Shown one piece after another: positions 16,831-24,948 of a DNA stretch of 64,000 bases. The notes under the pieces are model-generated. The model was not told the origin of the DNA and ran no database searches. It saw only the letters and a program-made list of their open reading frames with translations. The stretch is from assembly GCF_004302915.1 (NCBI RefSeq), contig NZ_QQBI01000011.1:19677-83676 (forward strand), written 5' to 3'. How positions within the stretch are numbered: position 1 is the stretch's first letter; each line of letters begins with the position of its first letter. The translations under genes were made by a program, and so were the position numbers. This DNA is from Komagataeibacter xylinus. Its GTDB lineage: Bacteria; Pseudomonadota; Alphaproteobacteria; Acetobacterales; Acetobacteraceae.

Positions 16831-17986
16831 GGGAAGATCCTTGTGCTTCGGGCATCGGGCGCAGGATGGCGAGTGCGTTCTCAACCGCAGGGATGTAGAT
16901 CGGACGCTGGTAGCGTCGTTCTTCGCTCCAGTGCGCACGTGCGCCGGCGGCCTCGATGCGGGGATTGGGATGAAGGTCTTCGGCCGGGATCTCAGCAGGA
17001 AAGCCGAGTGAGTGCAGCGCGTACCACAATGATCGGTCGATGAGCTTCACGATGGCGAATGAGGAGGGGGCGAGCACGCCCGCCTGACGCCGGGCTTCGT
17101 GCAGCAGGGTCATGAGCGCGGTCACGCTCCATCCGCTGCGCTCGCAGACCGTATCGATACAGTTTGTGATTTCCTTGTCCTGCAGGGCAGAGCGGGCGCT
17201 GCGCATAACGGACTCTGGCACCGTGAGCGGCGCCAGCGGACCATGCGGACCATCAAGGCCAGCGTCGGCCAGACCGGCAGAGAGTTCACCAAGCAGGGCG
17301 AGGGCTTCCCGGCGCCTCTGGAGGTAGTGCATCGCAAAGGCAACGAGAAGCACCTGTTCGACAGGGGATGCGGCGTGGATGCTGGACCAGTGGCGGCCCA
17401 ACTGGCGCGTGAATGCCTCGAGCGCGCCGGTTTCACTGTAGCGGTCCTGTGCATCGACAGCGAAGCGCGCGCCCCATTCGGCACGTGTCAGGGCCGGGTC
17501 CGCGGGCAGGGGAGTACCATCCGTAGGCGTTACAAGCCTGTCCAGTCGACGTCGGACGAAGCCTTTCAGTGTTGGAAACATTTCTGCCTGGACCGCGATC
17601 AGACCTTCCAGATCGAGCGCTTTTGCAAATCGGCCGGGGGCAGCACGCCACATGCATAACCCGCCCATGAGGGCAATCACGATGGCCACCGGCCATTTCA
17701 GGGCATTGCCCAGGATCGCAAGGCCATAATAAAGCTGGATCGCCCGCACCAGGTCCGGTCGATATTGCGCGGCCTGCAACTGGAAGCGCAGGCGCATCAG
17801 GTCGGGATTAGACGTATGCAGCAGGTTGATCTGCCCCAGCAGGGCCCGCAGATAGAAGGCCGTGATCTGCGTATGCCACAGGCTCCAGGCCATGTAGCTG
17901 AACAGCAGGACCCCGACGATGATGATGATCGAGGAAAAGAGCAGATAGTCATCGCTGGATGACCATGGGACGCGGCTCGTGCTCAT
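16805..17986 (-). CDS. dotM: DotM/IcmP/TrbA coupling-complex protein
   Basis: A 393-aa protein starting MSTSRVPWSSSDDYLLF. This start overlaps the stop of the lytic transglycosylase gene by 4 nt (ATGA), so the long in-frame upstream extension is not used. Transmembrane segments are at the N-terminus (LFSSIIIIVGVLLFSYMAW) and near residues 105-130 (ILGNALKWPVAIVIALMGG), followed by a large cytoplasmic alpha-helical domain, as in DotM/IcmP. In Dot/Icm systems DotM binds DotL and helps select substrates. Located two genes upstream of dotL, in the same order as icmP-icmO. Confidence 0.85.
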   Translation of the reverse strand: MSTSRVPWSSSDDYLLFSSIIIIVGVLLFSYMAWSLWHTQITAFYLRALLGQINLLHTSNPDLMRLRFQLQAAQYRPDLVRAIQLYYGLAILGNALKWPVAIVIALMGGLCMWRAAPGRFAKALDLEGLIAVQAEMFPTLKGFVRRRLDRLVTPTDGTPLPADPALTRAEWGARFAVDAQDRYSETGALEAFTRQLGRHWSSIHAASPVEQVLLVAFAMHYLQRRREALALLGELSAGLADAGLDGPHGPLAPLTVPESVMRSARSALQDKEITNCIDTVCERSGWSVTALMTLLHEARRQAGVLAPSSFAIVKLIDRSLWYALHSLGFPAEIPAEDLHPNPRIEAAGARAHWSEERRYQRPIYIPAVENALAILRPMPEAQGSSHDPYHPAR

Positions 17987-18492
17987 GAGCGATTTCCCCT
18001 GCGGTTTCTGGCCATCATCGTGAGGGCGATATCGTAGAAACGCCGGAGATAGGCATTGCCATGGCGTGGGGTATGAGAGTGATAGAATGCCACGGCCTGC
18101 CAGAGGTCGCCGTGTGCTTCGTGCATCGCCTGACCAAGGATCCAGGCGCCTGCCTCGATATTGGCGCACGAACTGTCGCGCAGCGCCGCATATGTTTGCG
18201 CGGGCGTGCTGTGCCATCGCCTCGCGATGCGATCGACCCATGTCGTGTTGACCTGCATCGGCCCGAGATCCGCCGTGCCGTTACTGTTCGGGCTGACCAT
18301 TCCGGGACGGCCTGCCTCGACATAGAGGAGGACGAGCAGCACGCCACGGGGCACACCGGAGATTTTTGCCGAAGCCTCCAGACAGGCTGCAATCTGGCGG
18401 CCATCTTCTTGGATGCTCGCGGCGCGGGCGGTCGTGCTGGCGGCAAAAAGGGGAAATACCCCGAGTGCCGCCAGAGCGAGGCGGGGGATCAT
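17983..18492 (-). CDS. Lytic transglycosylase of the transfer system
   Basis: A 169-aa secreted protein: signal peptide MIPRLALAALGVFPLFAA with cleavage near ARA (residue 24), then an SLT-type lysozyme fold. The catalytic Glu is E59 in LLYVEAG, followed by the NSNGTADLGPMQVN motif typical of VirB1-like enzymes and an AVAFYHS segment near the C-terminus. It would cut peptidoglycan locally so that the secretion channel can be assembled. It overlaps both neighbours by 4 nt. In Legionella this operon position holds icmR/icmQ, so the enzyme is a plasmid-type replacement. Confidence 0.88.
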   Translation of the reverse strand: MIPRLALAALGVFPLFAASTTARAASIQEDGRQIAACLEASAKISGVPRGVLLVLLYVEAGRPGMVSPNSNGTADLGPMQVNTTWVDRIARRWHSTPAQTYAALRDSSCANIEAGAWILGQAMHEAHGDLWQAVAFYHSHTPRHGNAYLRRFYDIALTMMARNRRGNRS

Positions 18493-18911
18493 GTCGCCCC
18501 CTGCAGGGTCGGCGCGACATCAGCGATCCGGCCATGGGCTTCGCCCCAGAAGTCGATCAGATGATTGAGGACCAGCGCGTCGTCCATCTCCGCAAGCCTC
18601 ATCGTGACATCGATCAGACATAACATCACGACCGTAAATGAACCGGCGCGCACCTTGCGGACGGCATAGCCGAGCGCGCTGTCGGGCGTCCTGCTGACAT
18701 CAAGGGCAAAGCCCGTCCCTGTCAGTTCCAGCCACAGGGCTTCGGCGCTGATCAGGAAAACCGGCAGATAGGCTTCAGGGTGCGCCGCGTCAGCCGGTGG
18801 TACGACCACCCTTTTTCCGGTGCCACGGTCCAGCAGCTCAATCGGCTTGCCGATTTCGGCCAGAAGCCGTGTCTGCGCGGCACTGATCGCCGCCAGATCG
18901 ATCGTGCTCAT
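18489..18911 (-). CDS. Small protein at the icmS position (possible IcmS-like adaptor)
   Basis: A 140-aa protein starting MSTIDLAAISAAQTRLLAEI. The ATG overlaps the icmT stop by 4 nt. The C-terminal half contains SFTVVMLCLIDVTMRLAEM, which resembles the L-C-x2-D-V-x3-L helix near the C-terminus of Legionella IcmS as I remember it. The gene directly follows icmT, as icmS does in icmTSRQPO. IcmS is a small acidic chaperone-like adaptor that helps present substrates to DotL. The assignment rests on position and one short resemblance, so it is tentative. No signal peptide or membrane segment is clear. Confidence 0.45.
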   Translation of the reverse strand: MSTIDLAAISAAQTRLLAEIGKPIELLDRGTGKRVVVPPADAAHPEAYLPVFLISAEALWLELTGTGFALDVSRTPDSALGYAVRKVRAGSFTVVMLCLIDVTMRLAEMDDALVLNHLIDFWGEAHGRIADVAPTLQGAT

Positions 18912-19156
18912 GAGAACCGCCTCCTTTGCCATGTCGGCAGGGCGGTGCGGACCGGCCCGATGAGGAAGCGTCGCATGGAGCGTATCGCGGCCGGCAGCGT
19001 CAGCCCGAAAAACGAGATCGTGCCGAAAAACACCACGCCGAAGACCCCGATCAGCAGGGTGGTGAGGCTCCAGTGTGTCACGGAGATCAGAATGGGAAAG
19101 CAACTGCGGGCATCGAGAATGAAAACCCGGACAGGATAGGCCGTTGCACGCCACAT
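18908..19156 (-). CDS. icmT: IcmT/TraK membrane protein
   Basis: An 82-aa protein starting MWRATAYPVRVFILDARSCF. ATG at 19154-19156 overlaps the dotB stop by one base (TGATG). The family pattern is seen: a short amphipathic start with FILDAR, then PILISVTHWSLTTLLIGVFG as hydrophobic segments and a basic C-terminus (IRSMRRFLIGPVRTALPTWQRRR). Length matches IcmT (about 86 aa). IcmT/TraK is an essential small inner-membrane component of I-type secretion systems. Confidence 0.85.
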   Translation of the reverse strand: MWRATAYPVRVFILDARSCFPILISVTHWSLTTLLIGVFGVVFFGTISFFGLTLPAAIRSMRRFLIGPVRTALPTWQRRRFS

Positions 19157-20319
19157 CACGCGTCTCTCCTTTCTTCCGCCAGAGCGGTGTCTTCGGTGAT
19201 CAGATCGGCATCGAGCAGTTTGCGGATGGCCTTTCCGAAAGACTGGCCCTGCGCCTCGACCGCGTCGGCCACTACGTCGGGCCAGTCCGTCGGCTCGGTC
19301 CGGGTGAGCTTGCGGCGCAGATCACGATCGAAAGTGAGGAATTCGCGGATCGCAACACGCCCGCCGCCCTTGCGGGGTACAAGGCGCTGGTTGATGCAGA
19401 ACCGAAGCGCCTGAGCGAGGGCCGAGACGAGGTTGTCACGTTCCGAGGGCGGACAGAGCGCGATCGCGCGCTGGATCATGAGGGAGACGCTGTCTGCATG
19501 CAGCGTCGTGCCCAGGATACCGCCCATCATGGCAATATTGATGGCTGCATTCATGGTCTCGCCGTCCCGACATTCCGTGATGATGCCATCGCTCATCTCG
19601 CGGCGTGTCAGGCTGCGGGTGAACGTGGGAAAAGTCAGGGTAGGAGGGCGGATCTCCGTCTGGCTGATCCGCGAGCCTGAAGGCGGTCGCAGGTCGTCCA
19701 GCAGGAACTCGATGGGCTCCTCGCCAGTTGCCATGTCGCAATACACGGTCGGGTCCATGAGTTTTTCGATGGCGAGCCCGAATTGCAACGTGGTCTTTCC
19801 GGAACCGGTTGCCCCACCAAACAGCACCATGCCGCTTTTGAGCCTGTTCGTGTCCCGGATTTCCTGTTCGACCATCTGCTGGTCAAGGCTTGCGGGGCGG
19901 GCGGGGATCGGACGCATGACGATGTGGACGCCGCTGCCCCGCTTGACCGAAATGGGTGAAAGATTGATCCGGAAACGGAGATTGACCTTGCGGTCCAGTG
20001 CCACGCTGTAGGCTGTATCGAGGATATGGCCGACACCAAGCATGGCCATCCCGTCAGAGGCATAGACATGGCCGACGATATCCGCCAGCGCGAGGGAGTC
20101 CGTCGCTTTGCATGTGGCATAGCGGATCACGCCGTGCACCTTGATCGTGACCGGATGGCCGGTCTTGATGTCGATGCGCGAGGCGCCGAGGCCATGCGCC
20201 CAACGAAGGAGGGAGTCCAGCCCCGGCGCGTTACGCCGTCGCTCCTCGACCCAGGCAAACGCTTTCCTGCCTTCATCCGGCCAGGGTTCGTCGGTCGTGA
20301 CGGGGGTGATGATATTCAT
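19156..20319 (-). CDS. dotB: DotB/TraJ secretion ATPase
   Basis: A 387-aa VirB11/PilT-type ATPase. The ATG at 20317-20319 overlaps the dotC stop by 4 nt and has GGAG 8 nt upstream, so it is preferred over the TTG two codons earlier. Walker A is FGGATGSGKTT near residues 167-177. The conserved ATGEEPIEF (Asp box region) and GGILGTTLHAD (His box) follow. DotB is a hexameric cytoplasmic ATPase that energises pilus or channel assembly and docks on DotO. Length matches DotB (377 aa). Confidence 0.93.
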   Translation of the reverse strand: MNIITPVTTDEPWPDEGRKAFAWVEERRRNAPGLDSLLRWAHGLGASRIDIKTGHPVTIKVHGVIRYATCKATDSLALADIVGHVYASDGMAMLGVGHILDTAYSVALDRKVNLRFRINLSPISVKRGSGVHIVMRPIPARPASLDQQMVEQEIRDTNRLKSGMVLFGGATGSGKTTLQFGLAIEKLMDPTVYCDMATGEEPIEFLLDDLRPPSGSRISQTEIRPPTLTFPTFTRSLTRREMSDGIITECRDGETMNAAINIAMMGGILGTTLHADSVSLMIQRAIALCPPSERDNLVSALAQALRFCINQRLVPRKGGGRVAIREFLTFDRDLRRKLTRTEPTDWPDVVADAVEAQGQSFGKAIRKLLDADLITEDTALAEERRDA

Positions 20320-21356
20320 CGGCAATGCTCCGGATAACCGTAATCGCTTCCGCGACGGATGTGGCTCTGAAGCCCGGGCTGGCTCGCGATCCGGATCGTG
20401 CGGTCGTTGAGGTGGAGGGTGTCTCCTCCCCCCACCGCATCCTTATGCTCAAACACGACGCGCGGTTCTTCAACGCGCCCGGCGTTCAGCAGCACCCGGT
20501 AGCGGGCCATGCCGGTAATGTCGCGCTGCAGGCGCGACAGATCGGAGAGGAAGATCTCGGTTTCCTGCTTTTCTCCATCTGCCCAGCCTTCAGCTACCCA
20601 CTGGTTCCAGTGTGACACTTCCGCCTTTGTGCGAGGCAGGGCCGCGGCTACCGGATGATGCGGTTTGCCCCATGTCCGGACGAGATACGTGCGCCAGTCC
20701 GGGGGCGCGGATGTCAGTTGTGCCTCCCGGGTGATCTCGAAAACACATTCTGTCTCGTGCGCCACCTGACCGGTGTCATTGAGTGCAAAGGCCATCTGTG
20801 CCTCGGTGACGATGGGGGGCTGCATGAGGGTCTGGCCACTCCCGATCGGAAGCACGATCGACCGGAAATCATAAGTGGCGTCGAGTGTCTCCTCATGGCG
20901 CCGCAGCATCTCGTTGATGGCGAATGCCCGGGCTGCCAGACCGCCCTGCGCGCCGTAAATATGCGCGGCTTCCCGAAGCTGGACGCTTCGACCGGGTTTC
21001 AGGTCATCGCCATGCTCGTCATTGGGGCGGGTGTTCTCAAGGGCCTCAAGAGAGGGCGGCGCTTCGCCGCCGACCACCTCGTCGAGCGTTGACGCCCCTG
21101 TCACCGGTTTATTGATGGGATTGGCAAGGGCGGGGTCAGCCCCGTCCACCTGATCCGCACCCGGTTGGGGCGGCTGTGGCTCCGGGACCAATGTGCCGCT
21201 GCGGGCCGGTGGTGGGGATGGAGACGATGTCGGTAGCCGGACGTGCTGCCCCCCCTCAATGACAACCTTCCCCGTGGAGACAGAAGCCGCATGGGTCGGG
21301 CTGCCTGCGGCCGTCACGACGATGGCCGAAGATAGAAAGAGCGCCATCTTACGCAT
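20316..21356 (-). CDS. dotC: DotC/TraI outer-membrane complex protein
   Basis: A 346-aa exported protein with a signal peptide (MRKMALFLSSAIVVTAAGSPTHA). The DotC signature region REAAHIYGAQGGLAARAF (about residues 127-144) and LDATYDFRSIVLP (about 157-169) is clear. DotC is normally a lipoprotein that with DotD carries DotH to the outer membrane. Here no lipobox Cys is visible at the cleavage site, so it may be soluble or held by DotD. The Pro-rich stretch at residues 40-70 is a linker. Operon: dotD-dotC-dotB with overlaps. Confidence 0.85.
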   Translation of the reverse strand: MRKMALFLSSAIVVTAAGSPTHAASVSTGKVVIEGGQHVRLPTSSPSPPPARSGTLVPEPQPPQPGADQVDGADPALANPINKPVTGASTLDEVVGGEAPPSLEALENTRPNDEHGDDLKPGRSVQLREAAHIYGAQGGLAARAFAINEMLRRHEETLDATYDFRSIVLPIGSGQTLMQPPIVTEAQMAFALNDTGQVAHETECVFEITREAQLTSAPPDWRTYLVRTWGKPHHPVAAALPRTKAEVSHWNQWVAEGWADGEKQETEIFLSDLSRLQRDITGMARYRVLLNAGRVEEPRVVFEHKDAVGGGDTLHLNDRTIRIASQPGLQSHIRRGSDYGYPEHCR

Positions 21357-21807
21357 GCCATGCCACCGTTATCGCGTGGTGAAGCGGGTCTACCGAGACC
21401 ATGGCCTGATCTCCGGCCTGATCGCCCAATGTCCGAAGGATATCCACCACAGCGGCAACGCTGTTGGTCGCGACGCGCATTGCTCGGGGATGGCCGGTGA
21501 CAGTCACGCTATAGCCAATTTCCTGGCCGAGTTTTGCGACGGCCTTGCCCAGCGGGCCGTCCCACACGAACCAGATCCGGCGGGTCAGGTCATCGGGGAG
21601 CGGGGGTTGGTTGGTAGATGCAACGACCGGAGACGGGCGGATGCTGCCAAGTTCCCGAAGATCAGTCGTGGTCTCTGCTATTGACCGCTGCAAGGCCAGT
21701 TCAGGATTGGCCATGCCGGTCGTCGCAATGGGAGAAGGTGACGACAGGCTCTGCGCACAGGCGTTGAGCGCCATGGGCAAAAGAAAAATGAGCAGAGAAT
21801 GTTTCAT
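21349..21807 (-). CDS. dotD: DotD/TraH outer-membrane lipoprotein
   Basis: A 152-aa lipoprotein: MKHSLLIFLLPMALNAC with lipobox LNAC (Cys17). The C-terminal half (IWFVWDGPLGKAVAKLGQEI, then GYSVTVTG) matches the DotD domain, which is related to secretin N-domains and forms the outer-membrane ring with DotC and DotH. It is the first gene of the dotD-dotC-dotB-icmT-...-dotL operon and overlaps dotC by 8 nt. The divergent promoter region upstream holds a palindrome at 21945-21959. Confidence 0.85.
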   Translation of the reverse strand: MKHSLLIFLLPMALNACAQSLSSPSPIATTGMANPELALQRSIAETTTDLRELGSIRPSPVVASTNQPPLPDDLTRRIWFVWDGPLGKAVAKLGQEIGYSVTVTGHPRAMRVATNSVAAVVDILRTLGDQAGDQAMVSVDPLHHAITVAWHA

Positions 21808-21944
21808 GAGCTTCTCCGGATAATGGGAGCAGCTTCGAAGATCATCTTGCGACTGCTACAGCAAAAATTGGCTGCGTTGCTTTTTATTTCATGCAGGCCC
21901 CGAGAGCAGATTTGGGTCTTCTTTGGAATTTGCTTTCGCTAAAT

Positions 21945-21959
21945 TGACCCGCAGGGTCA
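21945..21959. promoter_or_regulatory. Palindrome in the dotD / DUF433 divergent promoter region
   Basis: TGACCC-gca-GGGTCA, perfect 6-bp arms with a 3-base spacer. It lies between the dotD operon (start 21807, minus) and the DUF433 gene (start 22028, plus), so a bound regulator could control either. The regulator is not known. Confidence 0.45.
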
Positions 21960-22027
21960 TGGCAGGCGCTTAGTACGACTTGATATATCCTAATTATTCC
22001 CTATTATGGGATCAATTGGAGACGCAC

Positions 22028-22684
22028 ATGATAGAAATCCAGCCCGTTACCCCACGCGAAGCGCAGTTTCTAATCGGTATGTCAGAAAAGGATATCAACC
22101 GGGCGATTGATCGTGGGGAAGTAGAGAAGATCAGCGAGCCGGAAGAGGGCATGCCGGTTCACGGTGTGGAGAAAGGGCGTAGGCGGGTACGAAAGATCGG
22201 CCTCTCGGAGTTGTTGTTTCTGGCGCTTGAAAAGCAGATGCATGCGGATCTAACTCCGATGGGGCGTCGGAAGCTATATCAGGCCTTCAAAAAAAATGAA
22301 GCAAAAGCCAGAACCGTAAGCTTTGGTCCTTTTAAAGCCAATATTACCGAAATTCAGCGTAACTTTCTATCCAAATACAAGAAACTCCTCGATGCCAAGA
22401 AAAATATATTAGAGGAGGATGGGACTGATCCTGTTATCAAGGGAACGGATATATCTGCTTATCGTGTTGCTGCCCTCGCACAGGGACAGACAATCAAGGA
22501 GATCAAAGCGGACTATCCGACCCTGACCGAGGAACAGATTGAATCTGCTATTGCTTACACGGAGGCTTATCCCAAACCTGGGCGTCCATATCCGGTCCGT
22601 AGTTTCCGGCGGGCGGCTGGTGCATTGGCCGAGATGGGTATTTTTGATGCCATAGAGACTGGAACTGAATCGGCAAAAGAATGA
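22028..22684 (+). CDS. DUF433-domain protein (VapB-like antitoxin family)
   Basis: A 218-aa protein starting MIEIQPVTPREAQFLIGMSE. ATG at 22028 is chosen for GGAG 7 nt upstream; an in-frame TTG 16 codons earlier lacks support. The C-terminal DUF433 domain covers about residues 130-195 (IKGTDISAYRVAALAQGQTI, then IKADYPTLTEEQIESAI), a winged-helix-like fold seen in antitoxins. The N-terminal half resembles a MerR-like DNA-binding region with a helix that reads the site. It converges on the RES toxin gene, 2 nt away, so a regulatory link is possible but not shown. Confidence 0.7.
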   Translation: MIEIQPVTPREAQFLIGMSEKDINRAIDRGEVEKISEPEEGMPVHGVEKGRRRVRKIGLSELLFLALEKQMHADLTPMGRRKLYQAFKKNEAKARTVSFGPFKANITEIQRNFLSKYKKLLDAKKNILEEDGTDPVIKGTDISAYRVAALAQGQTIKEIKADYPTLTEEQIESAIAYTEAYPKPGRPYPVRSFRRAAGALAEMGIFDAIETGTESAKE

Positions 22685-22686
22685 TA

Positions 22687-23472
22687 TTACTTCCCAGTGA
22701 TCTGGACACCGATGGTCTCGGCTAACTCGACTAGAGCCGCATAAGTGTCTTCATTTTCCACGATATCGACCGAAGGTGCAATACTGCTCAATGGATCTGG
22801 TGGCAAGCGATCTCCAAATAGGATGATAGCGCGCGCACGGTCGTCCTGACGCGACACCCACTCTAAACCTTGAACGTCTGGGCACTGAGCGTGAATGGCT
22901 TCGGCCCACTTGCGCGTTTGAGGATATATATCCTTATCAGTCTCAATGAGATCAACACGTGGAATACCGAGCTTGCGCAAGGCTGTGCTGCTAAGATCTG
23001 CAAGCGTGAGGTCAGTCGAGGACTGAAGTTGTGAATATTGATGGTTCTTTAGCTTTCGCTTTGCAACGGTCTTCAGTCCTGGCTCATGGGGAACATCATG
23101 GAAGACGGTCTCCATGGCTGCACATTCTAACGTCGTGCCGCCATAAATGGTCGGAATGGATATACCATTTGCATCAATGATCGGGCTAAATCGGGCATTT
23201 CCTTGGGGACCAGGATTGAACGTATTTGCTCCGTAAGTCTCAGGATGGATGCGGTGGATTGTCTTGTCTGCCGACCAAATCGTTTTTTTTACGAGAGCAT
23301 TAAGGTCTGGAGGGGGACGCGCGATTGTGCGGGACGTTGTTGTGACGGCGACAGGCGGGGTCGACGGTGACTCTGTCGTCTTCGGTTTTGCGCGAGATGT
23401 GGATATCTTCGTTGTACCGGAATGCGCGGTGCTACGAGACTTTGGCTGAGTTGGCCGCCTCGGTTTAACCAT
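22687..23472 (-). CDS. RES-domain toxin (NAD+ phosphorylase type)
   Basis: A 261-aa protein starting MVKPRRPTQPKSRS. ATG at 23470-23472 lies inside the end of the antitoxin gene. A basic, Thr/Ser-rich N-terminal tail of about 60 residues is followed by the RES domain: IHRIHPETYGANTFNPG with ARFSPI (conserved Arg), the YGGTTLECAAMETVFHD segment (conserved Glu), and a late Ser-containing strand. Characterised RES toxins degrade NAD+ and stop growth. It is the downstream partner of the Xre-type antitoxin gene. The tail is longer than usual. Confidence 0.8.
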   Translation of the reverse strand: MVKPRRPTQPKSRSTAHSGTTKISTSRAKPKTTESPSTPPVAVTTTSRTIARPPPDLNALVKKTIWSADKTIHRIHPETYGANTFNPGPQGNARFSPIIDANGISIPTIYGGTTLECAAMETVFHDVPHEPGLKTVAKRKLKNHQYSQLQSSTDLTLADLSSTALRKLGIPRVDLIETDKDIYPQTRKWAEAIHAQCPDVQGLEWVSRQDDRARAIILFGDRLPPDPLSSIAPSVDIVENEDTYAALVELAETIGVQITGK

Positions 23473-24148
23473 GGAGCACACCTGCAATTTCGTCTTCTGC
23501 TGCCGCTAAGACGCGCTCTGGCGCACTTTTAAGTAAATCCTTAGGAGCCGTGCCGCCAAGAAAGCTGTTTGCTGACGCAAACCAGATTGCAATGTCCCAT
23601 GCATCCAGTTTGCCTTTGAACACCTTTAGAATTGGGACAAGTCCCTTGATTGGGCGGTATTGCATGTCGCGGTCGAGTGCATACGCCGGATACAGATCAT
23701 TCCCGTCATGTCGCAAAGCAAAAACTTTTCCTTCGCGTTTCCATTTGTTTGGCTGGGCGCTGGCATTTTGGCCTTTGAAACCTGCAATTTCAGATAGTCG
23801 AACAGCGCTGATCCACTCTGCGCTCTCAAGAACCGTTTGCCGAGCATCTGCGTTCATGCGTGCCTCAGTAATGAGGTGCTCGGGAGGAGACGCAGCCGGA
23901 ACAAGTGCATCAACAAGCTTCTTGAGGGTCGCTGTTTTATGAATGGCAAGCCGATCAATGATCAGGGGAGCAATAAGCCGAACGGCCTCTGCAAATGCCG
24001 ATGCGGTGCTTTTATTGGCATGTGCAAGTTGAAACACAACGAATTGATTGTTGTCTGTATCCTGCAGACTTTCGCGAATTTCACGAACAGAGCCAGTTAT
24101 CGGCTTAATGCCGGTGTTCGTGATTTCTCGATTTGGGACTGCGACCAT
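23465..24148 (-). CDS. Xre/MbcA/ParS-family antitoxin of the RES toxin
   Basis: A 227-aa protein. The C-terminal MbcA/ParS/Xre toxin-binding domain is seen in DIAIWFASANSFLGGTAPKD followed by LLKSAPERVLAAAEDEIAG (about residues 185-222), where the last helix plugs the RES active site. The N-terminal part contains a likely DNA-binding region (WISAVRLSEIAGFKGQ). A strong AGGAGGG lies 4-10 nt upstream of the ATG (24146-24148). It is longer than the usual 130-150 aa. It precedes and overlaps the toxin gene by 8 nt. Confidence 0.75.
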   Translation of the reverse strand: MVAVPNREITNTGIKPITGSVREIRESLQDTDNNQFVVFQLAHANKSTASAFAEAVRLIAPLIIDRLAIHKTATLKKLVDALVPAASPPEHLITEARMNADARQTVLESAEWISAVRLSEIAGFKGQNASAQPNKWKREGKVFALRHDGNDLYPAYALDRDMQYRPIKGLVPILKVFKGKLDAWDIAIWFASANSFLGGTAPKDLLKSAPERVLAAAEDEIAGVLHG

Positions 24149-24169
24149 GATTCCCTCCTGGGATATGAT

Positions 24170-24193
24170 GGATAGATATATATATAGATATCC
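24170..24193. promoter_or_regulatory. AT-rich palindromic operator of the Xre-RES pair
   Basis: A 24-base near-perfect palindrome (GGATA at one end, TATCC at the other, centre ATATATATAT; 10 of 12 pairs match) 22 bases upstream of the antitoxin start. It is in the right place for autorepression by the Xre antitoxin or its complex with RES. Confidence 0.55.
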
Positions 24194-24579
24194 TACCTAG
24201 TCAATGATGGTGCGTGGCGGTGATCGTTCCGCGACGGGTGATGCAGCAGGCGAGGCCTAACACCACTTGTGAGGTGGCGAGTTCGAAGTCGATTGAGGCA
24301 CGCGTAAGGGCTTCGGGCAATATGGGAACGAACGGGGCCTGGGGCAGCATTGAAGGCAAATTTGGTGCCTTGAAGACCGATGCTGCGCCGGGAGCAGGGT
24401 GGCGGATCTGCGCTCTTTTTTATACGCACCTGCACTATGGTGGGGAGTGCGGACACAGTTTTCTACGCGAGGAGCCGACTGCTGGTAGGAACGGTGCCGT
24501 AAAAGGCGGGTGCCAGAGTTCGCAGAAGGTCACATATGACGGTATAAGGCGTGTTGTATGTCAAATATGAATTATAGTC
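24194..24579. other. Non-coding region upstream of hipB, with one copy of a 12-bp repeat
   Basis: No convincing gene in 386 bases. The sequence GTCACATATGAC at 24529-24540 occurs again at 26174-26185, just after hipA, so the two copies flank the hipBA pair in the same orientation. The hipB promoter should lie between 24540 and 24580. The remaining 330 bases show nothing recognisable. Confidence 0.4.
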
Positions 24580-24948
24580 ATGGGCTCACCCAAATCTCGC
24601 TTGGCTCTTGAACAACTTGGCCATGACCTTCGTGGCGCGCGCCTTCGGCGCGGCATGGCGATAGCCGATCTGGCCGTTCGTACCGGCACGTCAGCAAGTT
24701 CTGTCGCGCGCCTGGAAAAGGGAGATTCCGGTGTTGAGATCGGCACTCTGGCCGACGTGCTTGGTCTTCTGGACCGGCTGGCCGACCTGATTGATATCCG
24801 CAAGGACGATCTGGGACTGGCGTTGGCTGCTGAACGTCAGCCTCGTCGAGGCCGAACTTCCGCGACCACGTTACGCAGGCAGCAGGACAAGGATAAGGCC
24901 GCGCATGGGAGAACGGATGTTATTGATCTGGACGGTGCTTCGTTCTGA
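24580..24948 (+). CDS. hipB: HipB-like antitoxin (XRE helix-turn-helix)
   Basis: A 122-aa protein with an XRE helix-turn-helix near residues 9-60: LGHDLRGARLRRGMAIADLA, then TGTSASSVARLEKGD, with the recognition helix in SASSVARLE. It represses its own operon and neutralises HipA. The C-terminal tail is basic then acidic (RRQQDKDKAAHG...VIDLDGASF) and probably contacts the kinase. Its stop overlaps the hipA start by one base (TGATG). Confidence 0.85.
   Translation: MGSPKSRLALEQLGHDLRGARLRRGMAIADLAVRTGTSASSVARLEKGDSGVEIGTLADVLGLLDRLADLIDIRKDDLGLALAAERQPRRGRTSATTLRRQQDKDKAAHGRTDVIDLDGASF

Noticed and set aside
24193..24570. Two overlapping frames on opposite strands (24193-24456 minus, 24214-24570 plus)
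   Set aside because: Neither has a ribosome-binding site, domain pattern or neighbour overlap. The region is treated as non-coding.
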